A stretch of DNA of 64,000 nt from Lepus europaeus (lineage: Eukaryota > Chordata > Mammalia > Lagomorpha > Leporidae). The stretch is taken from assembly GCF_033115175.1 (NCBI RefSeq), contig NC_084829.1:16566496-16630495 (forward strand). Direction: 5' to 3'. The notes under the pieces are model-generated. The model did not search any database, had not been told where the DNA came from, and saw nothing but the letters and a program-made list of their open reading frames with translations. Position 1 is the stretch's first letter. Every line of letters begins with the position of its first letter. The position numbers were made by a program, and so were the translations under genes. This document shows, piece after piece, positions 34,377 to 45,800 of this stretch.

Positions 34377-37300
34377 CTGGGAAAGTAAAAAGAGTACACG
34401 CTACCAAGTCCTCGTCTCAGCCACTCACACATGACAAATCTGAAGCGGAAATCTTTTGTAACCCAGGGCAGGACAGGAAGAGGGTTGGGGGGTTGGCTGC
34501 TTGTCACTGCTCAGAATTCTGTAGGGAGGATTTCAGGTAGAATTAAATTTTCTGGCCTCTCCCACGTCTCACTCACTCCTCAGGTCCTAACTAATTGTGG
34601 ATTCTGGGAGAAGCAAATCTGACATCCTTAGTGCAGCCCCTCCCTCTACAGACATTTCATTTTCCTTTCTGCCCTGTTCAGGAAGACACCTGCTCTACTC
34701 CTTCTGTGCTAGTGCAAGCTTGTTTAGCTCTGTCTCTGAGCCACTTCCTCCAGGCTAGCTTCTGTCAGTAGAAAAGTTGAGGCTTCCAGAAGCATCTGTT
34801 GTACTCCCATGTCCCTGTCAATGGTTCCTAAACTTGGACAAGGAAGGAGGTGGTAATTTATCCAGTCTCCTCACACCTCTCAGAGAATTTGTGAACACAG
34901 GAGGAATTAGCCTCTCCTAGCTCGAGAGTCATCTGGTGACATATTTCTCTTGGGGAAAAAAAAAAAAAAAAAGGAACTCAAATTCATTGCAAATGAACGG
35001 ATTTGTATGGGGTTTTCAAGGAAGTAAACTAAATTTTTAAAGTTTTCTTTAATTCTAGATATTTGCATTTACTAGTGTCTTATCTGTAAACTAGTCTACT
35101 TTTAGGAGACAAAAGGAGCAAGAAGTTGTAAGAAGAGTGTGTTTTAATTTAACTCGCACTACATGTATGTATTTACTAATGCATTTACCGTTCTGGGTGT
35201 CTTCAGTGTCTACATGCATATCGCTTTCAACACATTCATCCCAGAGGCCCCTGACATTCTCCACTTTGGCAGCAGTCTTTAAATTCTGTCATGCACAGAG
35301 CCTTTCCACAGCAGAACTCTAGACTCCCAGAGCTACAAGTGCATTAAGCCCAATCTGGTGAGGGAAATGGGAAAACGAGTGAGGCAAGGAAGTAGGGTGG
35401 GAGATGAGCAGGGAGGTGCAGATCTGAGTAGGCAGGAGCTTCGACATCATGGTTAAGCTGCTGCACAAATGTGGAATAGCTCACCTTCAGACTGTTACAG
35501 ACATCGTGAGCCACGGCTTCAGTTACCTGATGCTGAATGCACATGACAGGCACAGTAGCACACTCCTATTCTCCAGTTATAACTCCGCACCAAGCCCCTG
35601 AGTATTAGATTTCTTTTTAGTGGAGCGTGGCTCAGTCCTCACTAGCTTAATGAAAATTTTACATCTCCTAAGCTTCAAGTCATTTCAACTTTAGCTGAGA
35701 GTTAGTTTCCTGCTTCCTTAAAATGACCAAACATCAGTACTGCCCTGCTCCTTAGCCTAAGTATCCCACCTGTTTGCTTTCTCCTTTTTTCTCAAGTCTC
35801 TAAGGAGTTAATGGCCTCACCAGAAGCCAACCCTCTGCCTGGGATTTGCTCCCTATCTTTCAGTTTTAGGAGTATGTGTTACACTGACTCATTCCCACAA
35901 CTAACATTCATGAAACACCTGCTCCTATCGTTAATTTTCCTCTTTATCAGAGTGACTTTCCTTTTGATCCATCTCTTGTTCAGCTCTCCTAACAGAGGTT
36001 GAAAACACCCTCTTTGTTCTAGTTTTTCTTTCTTAACTGTCATGGCAGCCTCGCCTGCAGATATTCTCTCCCATCTAAATTCTCTTTGTGTTTGTTTATC
36101 TACAGCTCCATGAAAACATAAGGAAGCCCGAGGAAGAATTATCAAGCAGGACTGACTGGGTCAGGAGTCAAGTGTGTACTCCCTGAAGGTTTTGTACAAT
36201 TATGTATATTGACAGGACACCCTCTTGGCATCCATCTCCTGTGATCACAGAAGTGATGGTGGCTTCTGTCCTGTACTCTTCTGGGGAAGCAGGCTTTTCA
36301 CTGATTAGTTTCTTTTGTTTCATTCCAATTCAGTCTTAGATCTATGATTTGATCTACCAGAGCCAGAACACTCACCTGTTGGGTTCTGCTGAAGTCTTTC
36401 CACCCTGTTCCATTTCTTTGGAAGTTTCTTGCTCTACGTTAGTCAATCCATCTTTAGTCACAATTTCTTCATCTGTAATAGTACATTAGTGATTGAAATG
36501 TCACCTGTTACACGAATTTAGGAAAAAACCCTCCAGGGTAAGGAATAGATATGCCAAATTAAAATAAAACATTGATAGGTACCTCAGGGGTCACGGTCTC
36601 AAGAAGCCTACAAAATAAGGTAGAGTATGGGAGGAAATAAGAAAAATCATTTAGGGCACCAAAGTCCTGCTGGGGAGGGGGCCCTGCGGGGCACAGTACA
36701 TTCAAGGAAATTTAAACATGGCCAAAACTGCTCTCAGAGAACTTCCCTGTGGTGAACTACAGGGACCAGACAGAAGCATCCGTAGGGTTCCCCTATGTAA
36801 AGGGATATCTGAAAACAACAAGTTATACGGACCCCTTGATAGGGAAGTAAAAAAGAAGCCAAGGAGGAATTACTGTGGGACTTGGGGAAGGAGGCTCAGA
36901 GACGCTCACAGTAAGCAGGGTGGTTCCACAACAGAAGAAAATGTGATTGGGAGGGACGCCAGGTGGCAAAGGCTGAGCCAAGTCCAGGAGCAGAGGCCAG
37001 AGGAAAGGAAGGGTGAGGGTCTGCAGGAAGCATGGGCCATGTCAGTGATGGGAGAAGGACAGCAAACACAAGGGAGCAGCCAGAGCCCGTCCTTACTCAT
37101 CAGACTGACGCAGGTCATCTTCTGGGCCAAGTTCTCATGCAGGTTCTTCTTTGCCAGAGCCAGACGTGACCACCCCTCAGGGGCAAAAGCTGGACTTCCC
37201 TCTCCCTCGGTCTTCACCAACATCTAAAAGGCAAACAATGGTTTCCTAGCTTTCACTGTGCTGAACACCACAATGCAGCCCAATGGTGTCCTCAGGGCAT

Positions 37301-37751
37301 TCTGTAGGAATTTTGTGGGAACCTTTCTGGGTATAGCATGATGCCCCATCACCACTTCATGGCAGTGCCATTCAGAGGGTGAGGCCAGAAATGCTAGACA
37401 GCCTGCCACGGGTCCCCTGTCCCATGGTCCCACGTTACAGCACACTGTCCCACATCCTGCAGGACTTCTGGGAGTACTGCTGAATAAACCCATAATCAAT
37501 ATCAAGCAGACACACTTAATTCTAAGAATCTTGAAATTTTTTTACAGCATAAAACTGGGGAACGAGTAATTTAATCATGTTACAGTGAAGGAGGCTTACA
37601 TGGAATAGAGACATCACCAAACTTGATTCATTTAATGTGTTCTCACTTTTTTAAAAAAAGATTGTATCTATTTATTTCAGAGGTAGAGAGGCAGAGGCAG
37701 AGGTAGAGGCAAAGGCAGGGAGAAAGAGAGAGAGAGAGAGGGAGAAAGGGG

Positions 37752-37801
<50 letters not shown>

Positions 37802-40800
37802 TCTTCCATCCACTGGTTCACTCCCCAGATGGCTGCAATGGCTGGAGCTGGGTGAATCCGAAGTCAGGAGCCAGAAGCTTCTTCCAGATCTTCCACGTAG
37901 GTGCAGGGGCCCAAACACTTGGGCCATCTTCCACTGCTTTCCTAGGCCACAAGCAGAGAGCTGGATCTAAAGAGGAGTAGCCAGGACAGGAACTGGCATC
38001 CCATATGGCATTTCAGCGCCAGCGCTGTGGCACAGTAGGTTAATCCTCCACCTGCGGTGCTGGCATCCCATATGGGAGCCTGTTCTAGTCCCGGATGCTC
38101 CTCTTCCAGTCCAGCTCTCTGCTGTGGCCTGGGAAAGCAGTAGAAGATGGCCCAAGTCCTTGGGCCCCTGCACCCGTGTGGGAGACGGGAAGAAGCATCT
38201 GGTTCCTGGCTTCGGATTGGTGCAGCTCCAACCGTTGTGGCCATTGGGGAGTGAACCAATGGATAGAAGACCTTTCTCTCTGTTTCTCCCTCTCACTGTC
38301 TGTAAGTCTACCTCTCAAATAAATAAATAAAAACTCTTTAAAAAAATACAATATTGTAGTTACTAGAAATGTAACTGAACTGATTACAAATATATAATTG
38401 AGAAGTTATGAGACTTGGAACTTGGTATAAATGCAGAGCTCTCATTGAGTCTCATTAATAAATACCATTTCAAAATATTTCAAAAGCAGTCATAAGATAT
38501 CTGGGTTAGAAATATTTATTTGGGTGGTATCTATGGTTTTCTACCTTTATCTGACTCTGTCCCCAAAGACCTATCACTTGGCTTTTTATTACTCTCCTGA
38601 CTTTCTGCTCCATTTTCCAGCATTTTTCCTCTCCCCTGTTGCCTGACAGGGCCACAGTGCCCAGAATTTTACAGACTGAATGTCTGTTTTGCTACCAGGA
38701 GTGGGGGAGGGCTTAAGACAGATGTGTTTTCTTTTTCTTATCACTCCACCAGTCCTAAGTCAAAGTAGAGAATTATTCTGATACTAAAAAGTCCACCTCC
38801 TTTAAATCTTTTCCCTTTGTCAATTCATTGGCCTCAACTTATTTATATTGGTGTCCTTGGGCTCTCATAACAAAGTGGCAGAAATGTGATAGAATTTTAT
38901 TCTCTCACACTTCTGGAGACTCTAGGTCCGAAATCAAGGCATCAGCAGGGCCATGCTGTCTCTGACAGCTCTAAGGGAGGGCTTCCCTGGCCCCTCCTAG
39001 CTTCTGGTGGTTGCTGGCAATGCACAGTGTTCCCTGAGCTTGTAGATGGACCACACAACCCTGCCTCTCTCCTCACATGGCATTTTCCCTCTTCAGATGG
39101 CCTTCTTATAAGGACACTAGTCACTGGGTTTAGTATCCAGTATAACCTCATGGATTACATCTACAAAGAGTCTATTTCCAAATCAGGTCACATTCACAGG
39201 TTCATAGGATTAGGACTTCAACACCTCTTGTGGGAGACATAATTCAAGCCACATCTTACCCCTATCTCAATTAAGGTTCTTTTTTTCTTTTTTCTTTTCT
39301 TTTCTTTCTTTCTTTTCCTTTTTCTTCTTCTCTTTTTCTCTTTCTCTCTTTCTTTCTTGTCTTTAATTATCTGATTCAAAACTAATTTTTTCTTTTTAAA
39401 AAATATTTTTTTAATTTTATGTATTTGAAAGACAGAGATACAGAGAGAGAGGAGAGAGAGGTCTTGCATCTGCTAGTTCACTCCCCAGATGGCCACAGGC
39501 CAGAGCTGGGCCAGTCTGAAGCCAGAAGCCAGGAGCTTCTTCCAGGTCTCCCATGTGGGTGCAGGGACCCAAGCACTTGGGCCATCCTCCACTGCTTTTC
39601 CAGGCACATTGGCAGGGAGCTGGATCAGAAGCAGAGCAGGCAGGACTCGAACTGGTGCCCAAATGAGATCCCGGCACTGTAAGCAAAGGCTTTGTCCTCT
39701 ACATCACAGCACTGGCCCCTCAATACTAATTTCATTCTACTGTTCACCTATACCAGGGCCCTTCAATTTTTTGAGACTTCTGATTCTTTTATTTCTCCTA
39801 AATTTAGATGTACTGTTTATATATTAGGGTAAACATCTAATTACTTTGTTATCGGCTCAGGTATTATCATGTCCAAGAATTTTCATTTTGAAATACATAA
39901 TTTTGGGGTGAATTAGTTAGATATGTGCTGACCACTGACAGTTATAAAGCAATGTGAGAAAATGTCCTGCTTCTTAAGCTGGAGAGAGAAACCAGAGACC
40001 CCTAAAGATAAAATATCACTCGTCATCAAGTCAGTGGAGGTGCTCTTGGAAACGAGAGGCCTCACTCCACCCCTGCCTGCCATACCCTGAGATCTGGATG
40101 CACCCTCTAAGCATGGTATGAAATGAGGTAAAAGCACATAATCAACACAAGCCCTGGGATGACACACACATGATCTGTGACACTCCGTGACACAGTGAAA
40201 GCAGATGCACTGTGCCACCTGAAATGTTTTCGGGGTAAGGAGCATGAGCCAACAGAAGAGCAAAGAACCAGTTAGGGAGAGGGAGGGCTGCTACTGAGGT
40301 TTCCACAAGCCTGGGCACTCTGCTCACCTGGAACCTGGCTGGGTTTAGCTCAGGCACTGCTGCTTTGTCTCTGGAGCTTTCTTCCTGGAGAATGGCTGGT
40401 CCCTGAGGAGTAAACCCTGGAGAGCAAGTGAGATAAGATGACCTTTAGGAGTACCCTTTGTTACCCACCCCTGAGTCTCACATTTGCTAAATATCTAAAC
40501 TGAGATGTGGACCTTACTGTTTTCACTGTGTCAGGGGCCTGAAATTCTACAACTTTATAAAGTCCCACCCACAAGACTGAGTGGAGTTTATAAACTTGTA
40601 GTAAGTGGATGCATTTTCACATACATAAACTAAACAATCAAGATTAAATAAAGAGAGGGGAAGAAAGGTGAAAAAGCTAAGAGCAAGCAGATAACACAGA
40701 ATGGAGCAGAGACAAGACAAAGGAGATGCAGGACGTCTGGGAGCAGCAGCCAATCTACTGAGAGCAATTCCCACAGAAGGGTGTGACCAAGAGCCATAGC

Positions 40801-42872
40801 CTCTGCCCAACTCTACTAACAGCTGGGGAAATGAGTGCTTCCTGTGGAGAAGTACAGTGTTACACAATATCCATTCCAGCCTATGCCTGAACCACTCTGT
40901 TTGGTAGAGTATAATTAGAACTGTAGAATAGAGACATGTGGTAGAGAAAGTTTTGGTCAAATGTTAGATTAAAATTCAAGAGGTAGATTTGGCTCTGTTG
41001 ACACCAGACAAGTCATTTAAACTCTCTGATGTACAGTTTTCATAACTATTAATTGACGGTATGAATAAGACCTTAGAAGTCTAACATTTTACAATTCCCA
41101 GATTTTAAAAGCCTGCTTAGATACAGGGTGAGACAGAAAACAGAATGATGTTGGTCAAAGGGTACAAAATTGCAGTTATAAAACTAGTAAATTCTGAAGA
41201 TGTAACACATCATATGATTATAGCAAATAACAACATATTGCATATTTGAAATTTGCTGGGAGGTCTTACGTAATATTCTTACACACACTCATGAGGTTAA
41301 CTGTGAGGTAACAATGACAACTTCTGGTAATCATTTCACAATGCATATAAAAACAGAAACAAAAACTTGAAGATACACACAACAAGTTTCTACTAAGAAG
41401 ACATGCAGCTATTGGTGGCTTGGTCCCTCTGTCCTCACTAAACTCACCCTCTGGCACTCACCACTCACTTCTTGGGGAAGCTGTGGAGGTTCACACTTCA
41501 GGGTGGTTACCTCAGGCAACAGCTGGAGACCCTGACACTCCAAAGAGGTTCCTTGATATTCTGTTACCACTAGGTGCATGTCTTGTCCCTGAATGTAGAA
41601 AGAGGCCTGGAGACAAACGATTCACCTTGAAAAGGCATCCTAAAGGAAACTGGACTAAACAGCAGATAGGGATTACCATAAACTCCATCTAATCCTCTAA
41701 AGACACTACAAGTGGGATACAGGTGTTAATTTATTCAGCAAATATGGCCTGCACACCTACAAAGAGTCAGGCCCTGTTCTATGTGCTGGGGATGCAGCAG
41801 CAAACACGGCAGGTAAGACAGACAAAGAATCCCTGCCCAGAAAAAGGACACAAAAAACAGACGGATGATAAACCAGTGTGTGAATGGATAAGTACACTGT
41901 CTCAGAAGGTCTCCCACAAATTACTTAGGGAAGATGGTAATTTTCTTGTGGGGAAATCTGTCAGATTCCACTGTAAACTCATCAGTAATGGGATAAACCA
42001 TTATGTTTGCTTCCTGAAGTGATAAACTAAGGAGACTACATCAGCTCTACGACATGCAAGCCAAAATGTACAGGCTAGAACTAATCATGAGAAAATAAAA
42101 AACAAATCGAAAACTCCAATAAAACAAGAGTACATGTTTCAAAAACATCAATGTCATGACAGAGAAAGACTGAGCAAATTCATGCAACTAAATGCAACAC
42201 GTAATGCTGGCTTATATCCTGGATCAATAGAATTAACTCTACAAACAACACTACTGGGACAACATAGTTGAAAAGAGTATGTGCAGGACAGGGGAACAAT
42301 ACACAGCATGAAACAAATGTTAACAACCGGTGAATCTGGGTGAGGAGTGAACGTTATTTGTATTGTTCTCCCAATGCTTCTATAGGTTATAAATTACTTC
42401 TAAATAAAAAGTTAAAAATGAACAGACACACGTTTCCATTTCTTCTTCCACACCATATCACACATTCCCTTCCCACCTGCTGTCCCGCGTCTCCACGTTC
42501 TGTCGCAAGATTCTCCAGCATGGTCACTGCCTCCTCCCCACTCTGCAGAGGATACATCTGCATCCAGGCCTGCAGTTCCTTGGGCAGGATGGTCAGGAAC
42601 TGCTCCAGCACCAGCAGCTCCAGGATCTGCTCTTTCGTGTGCATCTCTGGTCTCAACCATTGACGACAAAGTTCTCGGAGCTGTGCCATAGCTTCTCGGG
42701 GACCAGGTGCCTCCTGGTAGCAGAACTGCCGGAAACGTAGGCGGCAAAGCTCCTGAGTGTGGGGGCTGCCCTCCTGGGAGCTGTACCCCTGCTCCCAGGT
42801 GGGGTCTTCCACCTTCACTTTCACAAGGCCATCTTCATTTTCAGGAGCAGAGCCTGGCAAAGCTTCATACAT
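32819..42872 (-). CDS. PGBD1: PGBD1, SCAN-piggyBac fusion protein (six coding exons, 803 aa)
   Basis: Domesticated piggyBac transposase fused to an N-terminal SCAN dimerisation domain. Coding exons on the minus strand are 42872-42477, 41606-41462, 40416-40328, 37223-37097, 36472-36376 and 34376-32819. They sum to 2412 nt, or 803 residues plus stop; I remember human PGBD1 as 809. Every junction is GT/AG and the phases (0,1,0,1,2) match across introns. The SCAN domain is at about residues 41-126. A linker of about 150 residues follows, then the transposase-like domain from about residue 390 to the end. Aspartates at 541 (SFDKSM), 622 (CFDSFF) and 737 (KMDQII) sit where the piggyBac DDD triad is expected. 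The protein ends soon after the catalytic fold with no C-terminal cysteine-rich domain. No stop or frameshift is visible. Transposition activity is not implied; a chromatin or regulatory role is inference. Confidence 0.93.
34508..36375 (-). other. PGBD1: PGBD1 last intron
   Basis: Unusually free of C-SINEs. No antisense gene or extra coding exon recognised. Confidence 0.6.
36376..36472 (-). CDS. PGBD1: PGBD1 coding exon 5 (linker)
   Basis: A 97-nt exon translating as [18 protein letters not shown]... through ...TSAEPN, followed by two bases of an arginine codon. The acceptor is TATTACAG and the donor AG|GTGAGT. Its phase-2 end is completed by the first base of the last exon. Confidence 0.86.
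37097..37223 (-). CDS. PGBD1: PGBD1 coding exon 4 (linker)
   Basis: A 127-nt exon translating as [18 protein letters not shown]... through ...TCVSLM. The acceptor is TTTGCCTTTTAG and the donor A|GTAAGG, leaving phase 1. The opening methionine is internal; the remembered human residue here is threonine. Confidence 0.84.
37652..38012 (-). mobile_element. C-SINE with GA expansion
   Basis: Minus-strand copy in PGBD1 exon-3/4 intron side, lengthened by the (GA)n tract; head-to-head with the next copy. Confidence 0.92.
37680..37800 (+). repeat. (GA)n expansion inside a C-SINE
   Basis: Over 100 bp of GAGAGA-type repeat lies where this minus-strand C-SINE normally has its short C/T-rich (on the sense strand) segment, so a SINE-derived microsatellite has expanded. 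Confidence 0.85.
38016..38349 (+). mobile_element. C-SINE, head-to-head with the previous copy
   Basis: Full-length plus copy beginning a few bases after the head of the minus copy, so transcripts could fold into a hairpin. Confidence 0.93.
38845..39250 (-). mobile_element. MLT1-type (MaLR) LTR
   Basis: In plus orientation it reads as a reversed MLT1: CTCTCATAACAAAGTG, CTTCTGGAGACTCTAGG, TTCTTATAAGGACACTAGTC, TAGGACTTCAACACCTCTTG and GACATAATTCAAGCC. It lies in PGBD1 intron 3. Confidence 0.7.
39278..39362 (+). repeat. Polypyrimidine (TTTC/TTTTC)n tract
   Basis: About 85 bp of almost pure C/T between the MLT1 LTR and a minus-strand C-SINE. Confidence 0.85.
39397..39719 (-). mobile_element. 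C-SINE
   Basis: Complete minus copy; an ACTAATTT motif occurs at both sides. Confidence 0.93.
40328..40416 (-). CDS. PGBD1: PGBD1 coding exon 3 (linker)
   Basis: An 89-nt exon translating as [18 protein letters not shown]... through ...NPARFQ. The acceptor is TTGCTCTCCAG and the donor GTGAGC. It takes up the phase-1 end of exon 2, completing a glycine codon, and ends in phase 0. Confidence 0.86.
41462..41606 (-). CDS. PGBD1: PGBD1 coding exon 2 (linker)
   Basis: Translates as [14 protein letters not shown]... through ...[12 protein letters not shown], resembling the human PGBD1 linker as I remember it. The acceptor is TTTGTCTCCAG and the donor GTGAGT. Length is 145 nt, so it starts in phase 0 and ends in phase 1. 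Confidence 0.88.
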
Positions 42873-42886
42873 GTTGAGTTTAGAGG
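42477..42886 (-). CDS. PGBD1: PGBD1 first coding exon (SCAN domain)
   Basis: The exon begins after an acceptor ending CTAG at 42887, and the ATG (MYEALPG...) lies at 42872-42870. It codes for 132 residues and ends at 42477 before a GTGGGA donor, in phase 0. The SCAN core ([16 protein letters not shown], then [12 protein letters not shown]) is uninterrupted. An in-frame non-ATG extension upstream to 42902 lies in the intron and was not used. Confidence 0.92.
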
Positions 42887-43648
42887 CTAGAAAAAGGTTC
42901 ACTTATCTAAGGTCTATGCTTCCAGAATGTTTTCCCAAATATACATCTCAGGCATAGGAACTGATCAATAACATGTACATTACAAAAGCTTCAAAACTGT
43001 GCAACTTAACTTATATCTTTGTTCTCACTGTAGGACACACTCAAAAATTGAGACTGCTTGCCTCAACTATTGGAGAATTGAACCCTAAGTATTCCTTGAA
43101 CACTAAAGGGGTTGAACCTAGAGAAAAGGGATATAGAATGAGGGAAGAAGGGTTAACAACAAAAATGCTTGAGCCCCTTACACTTCAGCAGAGGAAAGGG
43201 GTCACTTTACCGGGAAAGACCTACACAGGTGTCTTTGTGGATGGATAATACAGTCCTGGAATTCACTTATCTCTGCATATTGAGTATTTTAGTTTAAATG
43301 TAGGTGTGGTAGACTATAAGTCTCCTATCCCCAAACACCTTTTGCAATCAGAATTTTCCACTCACTTCTCCAGCAGGAGGTGGAGTCTATTTCTCCTTCC
43401 CTGATGTGTTTTAACCAATGAAAAGTGGCAGAAATGACACTGCAAGAGAGAAAATGTCCCTACAGCTCTTGGCACACTGCCATACTGTGAGGAAGCCCAA
43501 GCTGGCCATATAGAGTTCACGTGGATCAAAACCAAGGCTTCCAAGCTAAAGCCCACCTAGGCCTAGTGCCCAGATGATTCACCAGTTGAATGCAGCTATA
43601 TGAGGGTACTTCAAAAAGTTAATGGAAAAATGAAATTAAAAGACAAGG
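42887..43648 (-). other. PGBD1: PGBD1 5' intron or upstream sequence
   Basis: No coding exon recognised; a noncoding 5' exon could be present but is not identifiable by eye. Confidence 0.45.
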
Positions 43649-43950
43649 GACCGGCATTGTGGCACAGCAAGGAAAGCCACCACCTACAATGCTGGCATCC
43701 CATATGGGTGGGAGTTTTTGTCCCAGCTGCTCCACTTCCAATCCAGCTCCCTGCTAATAGCCTGGGAAAGGCAGCAGAGGATGGCCCAAGTGTTTGGGGA
43801 CCCTGTCACCCAAATGGGAGACCCAGATGAAGCTCCTGACTCCTGGCTTTGGCCTGGCCAGCTTGGGCCGCTACAGCCATTTGGGGAGTGAACCAGAGGA
43901 TGGAAGATCTCTCTCTTCCTCTCTTAACTCTGACTTTCAAAATAAACAAA
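43649..43950 (+). mobile_element. C-SINE, first of a tandem trio
   Basis: Head GGGACCGGCATTGTGGC; the tail AAATAAACAAATTT runs straight into the next copy. Confidence 0.92.
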
Positions 43951-44242
43951 TTTCCTGCTGTGCTGGCATCCCATATGGGCGCCGGTTCGAGTCTTGACTG
44001 TTCCACTCCCAATCTAGTTCTCTGCTATGGCCAGGGAGAGAAGACAGCCCAACTCCTTGGGCCACTGCACCCTCATGGGAGACCTGGAAGAAGCTCCTGC
44101 CTCCTGGTTTCGGATCAGTTCAGCTCCAGCCATTGTGGCTATTTGGGGAGTGAACCAGCAGATGGAAGACCTCTCTCTCTCTCTTTCTCTGCTTCTCTGT
44201 AACTCCGCCTTTCAAATAAATAAATAAATGTTTAAAAAATAT
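43951..44242 (+). mobile_element. C-SINE, second of a tandem trio, head lost
   Basis: Starts at CCTGCTGTGCTGGCATCCC, missing the first 40-50 bp. Confidence 0.92.
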
Positions 44243-44249
44243 ATGTAAG

Positions 44250-44588
44250 GGCCGGCACTGCGGCTCACTAGGCTAATCCTCCGCCTGCAGCGCCGGCACC
44301 CCAGGTTCTAGTCCCGGTTGGCGCACCACATTCTGTCCCAGTTGCTCCTGTTCCAGTCCAGCTCTCTGCTGTGGCCTGGGAAGGCAGTGGAGGATGGCCC
44401 AAGTGCTTGGGCCCTGTACCCACATGGGAGACCAGGAGGAGGCACCTGGCTCCTGGCTTCAGATCAGCGCCACGCGCCGGCTGTAGTGACCACTTGGGGG
44501 GTGAACCAACGGAAAAAGGAAGACCTTTCTCTCTGTTTCTCTCTCTCTCTCAGTCTAACTCTGCCTGCCAAAAAAAAAAAAAAAAAAT
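44250..44588 (+). mobile_element. C-SINE, third of a tandem trio, GC-rich subfamily
   Basis: Head GGGCCGGCACTGCGGCTCAC; A-tail leads into the TA/CA microsatellite. Confidence 0.93.
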
Positions 44589-44624
44589 TATATATACATA
44601 TATATATACACACACACACATAAT
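44586..44624 (+). repeat. (TA)n(CA)n microsatellite at a SINE tail
   Basis: The A-tail of the preceding C-SINE runs into TATATA and then CACACACA units. Confidence 0.8.
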
Positions 44625-44689
44625 TAAAAGATAAGTTTATTTTGCTGCAAAAAATTTTACCTATGCAGTTTTTTCATAATGTGCATTTG

Positions 44690-45800
44690 CAGAGACGGCC
44701 GGGCCTCCTCGGGAGCTGAGGGCTGGCAGGTCGCCGGGCGCGGCCGCAGGTGCCCGGGGAGTCATCCCTGCCCCCGCCGCCTCGGCCCAGCCAGGACACG
44801 GTGTCCAGGCAATGGCCGAACGCGGGCACAGTGCTGAACTAAGGCGCTGGGCCAGCAAGCGGACGCGGCCGGGGTCCCTGGGTGGGCGGAGGCGATGGAC
44901 CAGGACGGCCTGGAGGAAGAAGAGGAGTCACAGCCGCCGCGCTGCAGGCCAGGCCGCGGCTGCTGCCGCTGCCCATCTCGGCACTGTCAGCCTTCAGCTA
45001 CGTCCGCCGCAGCGCCTGGACCCCAAGGAGTACAGCTACTACTACCGCCAGGGCCAGTTGGGGATTATTTCCCTCTACGACTGCGTTTTTAAAAGGAAGC
45101 TCGATTATAATCAGAAACTGCACCGAGGCCGGCGCCGTGGTTCAACAGGCTAATCCTCCGCCTTGCGGCGCCGGCACACCGGGTTCTAGTCCCGGTTGGG
45201 GCGCCGGATTCTATCCCGGTTGCTCCTCTTCCAGGCCAGCTCTCTGCTATGGCCTGGGAAGGCAGTGGAGGATGGCCCAAGTCCTTGGGCCCTGCACCCG
45301 CATGGGAGACCGGGAGAAGCACCTGGCTCCTGGCTTCGGATCAGCACGATGTGCTGGCCGCAGCGGCCATTGGAGGGTGAACCAACGGCAAAAAGAAAGA
45401 CCTTTCTTTCTGTCTCTCTCTCTCTCACTATCCACTCTGCCTGTCCAAAAAAAAAAAAAAAAAAAAAAAAAGAAACTGCACCGAGATGACAGGGAGCACA
45501 CAAAAGGCCTGGGACTTCATGTTAACAAGGAGGAACAACAGAGGCCCATGGGCATGCTGGCCTCCTCCGTCTACGGGAGCTGCTGAACCGGGACTTCCGC
45601 CGTGCCAACCATGTGCAGGCTGACTTCTACCGGAAGAATGACATCCCCAGCATCAAGGCACCTGGCTTTGGGCACATCGCTCCACCTGAGCTACCCTGCA
45701 GCCCACAGGGCAGTCAGGTACCTGGCAGCAAGGGAGGCTGCACGGAGAAGGATGGCACCCGGGGCCCTGTCCGCTCTTCTCAGGATGTATGAGTGACTCC
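44690..45800 (+). pseudogene. Retropseudogene resembling CFAP90 (C5orf49), split by a C-SINE
   Basis: An uninterrupted cDNA-like segment encodes, across frames, [10 protein letters not shown], then [40 protein letters not shown], and finally LNRDF / [16 protein letters not shown]. This resembles the ciliary protein CFAP90 (C5orf49) as I remember it. GC-rich sequence from 44690 looks like a copied 5' UTR. Damage includes a frameshift near 45000, loss of about 20 nt after SSVYG near 45580, and a full C-SINE at 45128-45471 flanked by AGAAACTGCACCGAG. No introns are seen in the aligned part, so a processed copy is likely. I see no clear poly(A) tail or outer target duplication. The family name is from memory. 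Confidence 0.7.
45128..45471 (+). mobile_element. C-SINE inside the CFAP90-like retrocopy
   Basis: GC-rich young copy flanked by AGAAACTGCACCGAG, which is retrocopy sequence. It postdates the retrocopy. Confidence 0.96.

Noticed and set aside
32819-34507. A free-standing active piggyBac transposon
   Set aside because: The exon is spliced to a SCAN exon through consistent phases, and I saw no piggyBac-type terminal inverted repeats or TTAA-flanked ends around it.
34181-34540. A 119-aa plus-strand ORF
   Set aside because: Antisense to the intact PGBD1 transposase exon and its acceptor region.
37680-37800. CRISPR-like or designed repeat array
   Set aside because: A simple GA microsatellite inside a SINE. 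No spaced direct repeats of CRISPR type occur anywhere in the window.
44250-45586. Long ORFs up to 234 aa crossing the retrocopy and SINE
   Set aside because: They join retrocopy in the wrong frame to C-SINE sequence. Similar peptides ([16 protein letters not shown]) recur at most C-SINEs in the window.
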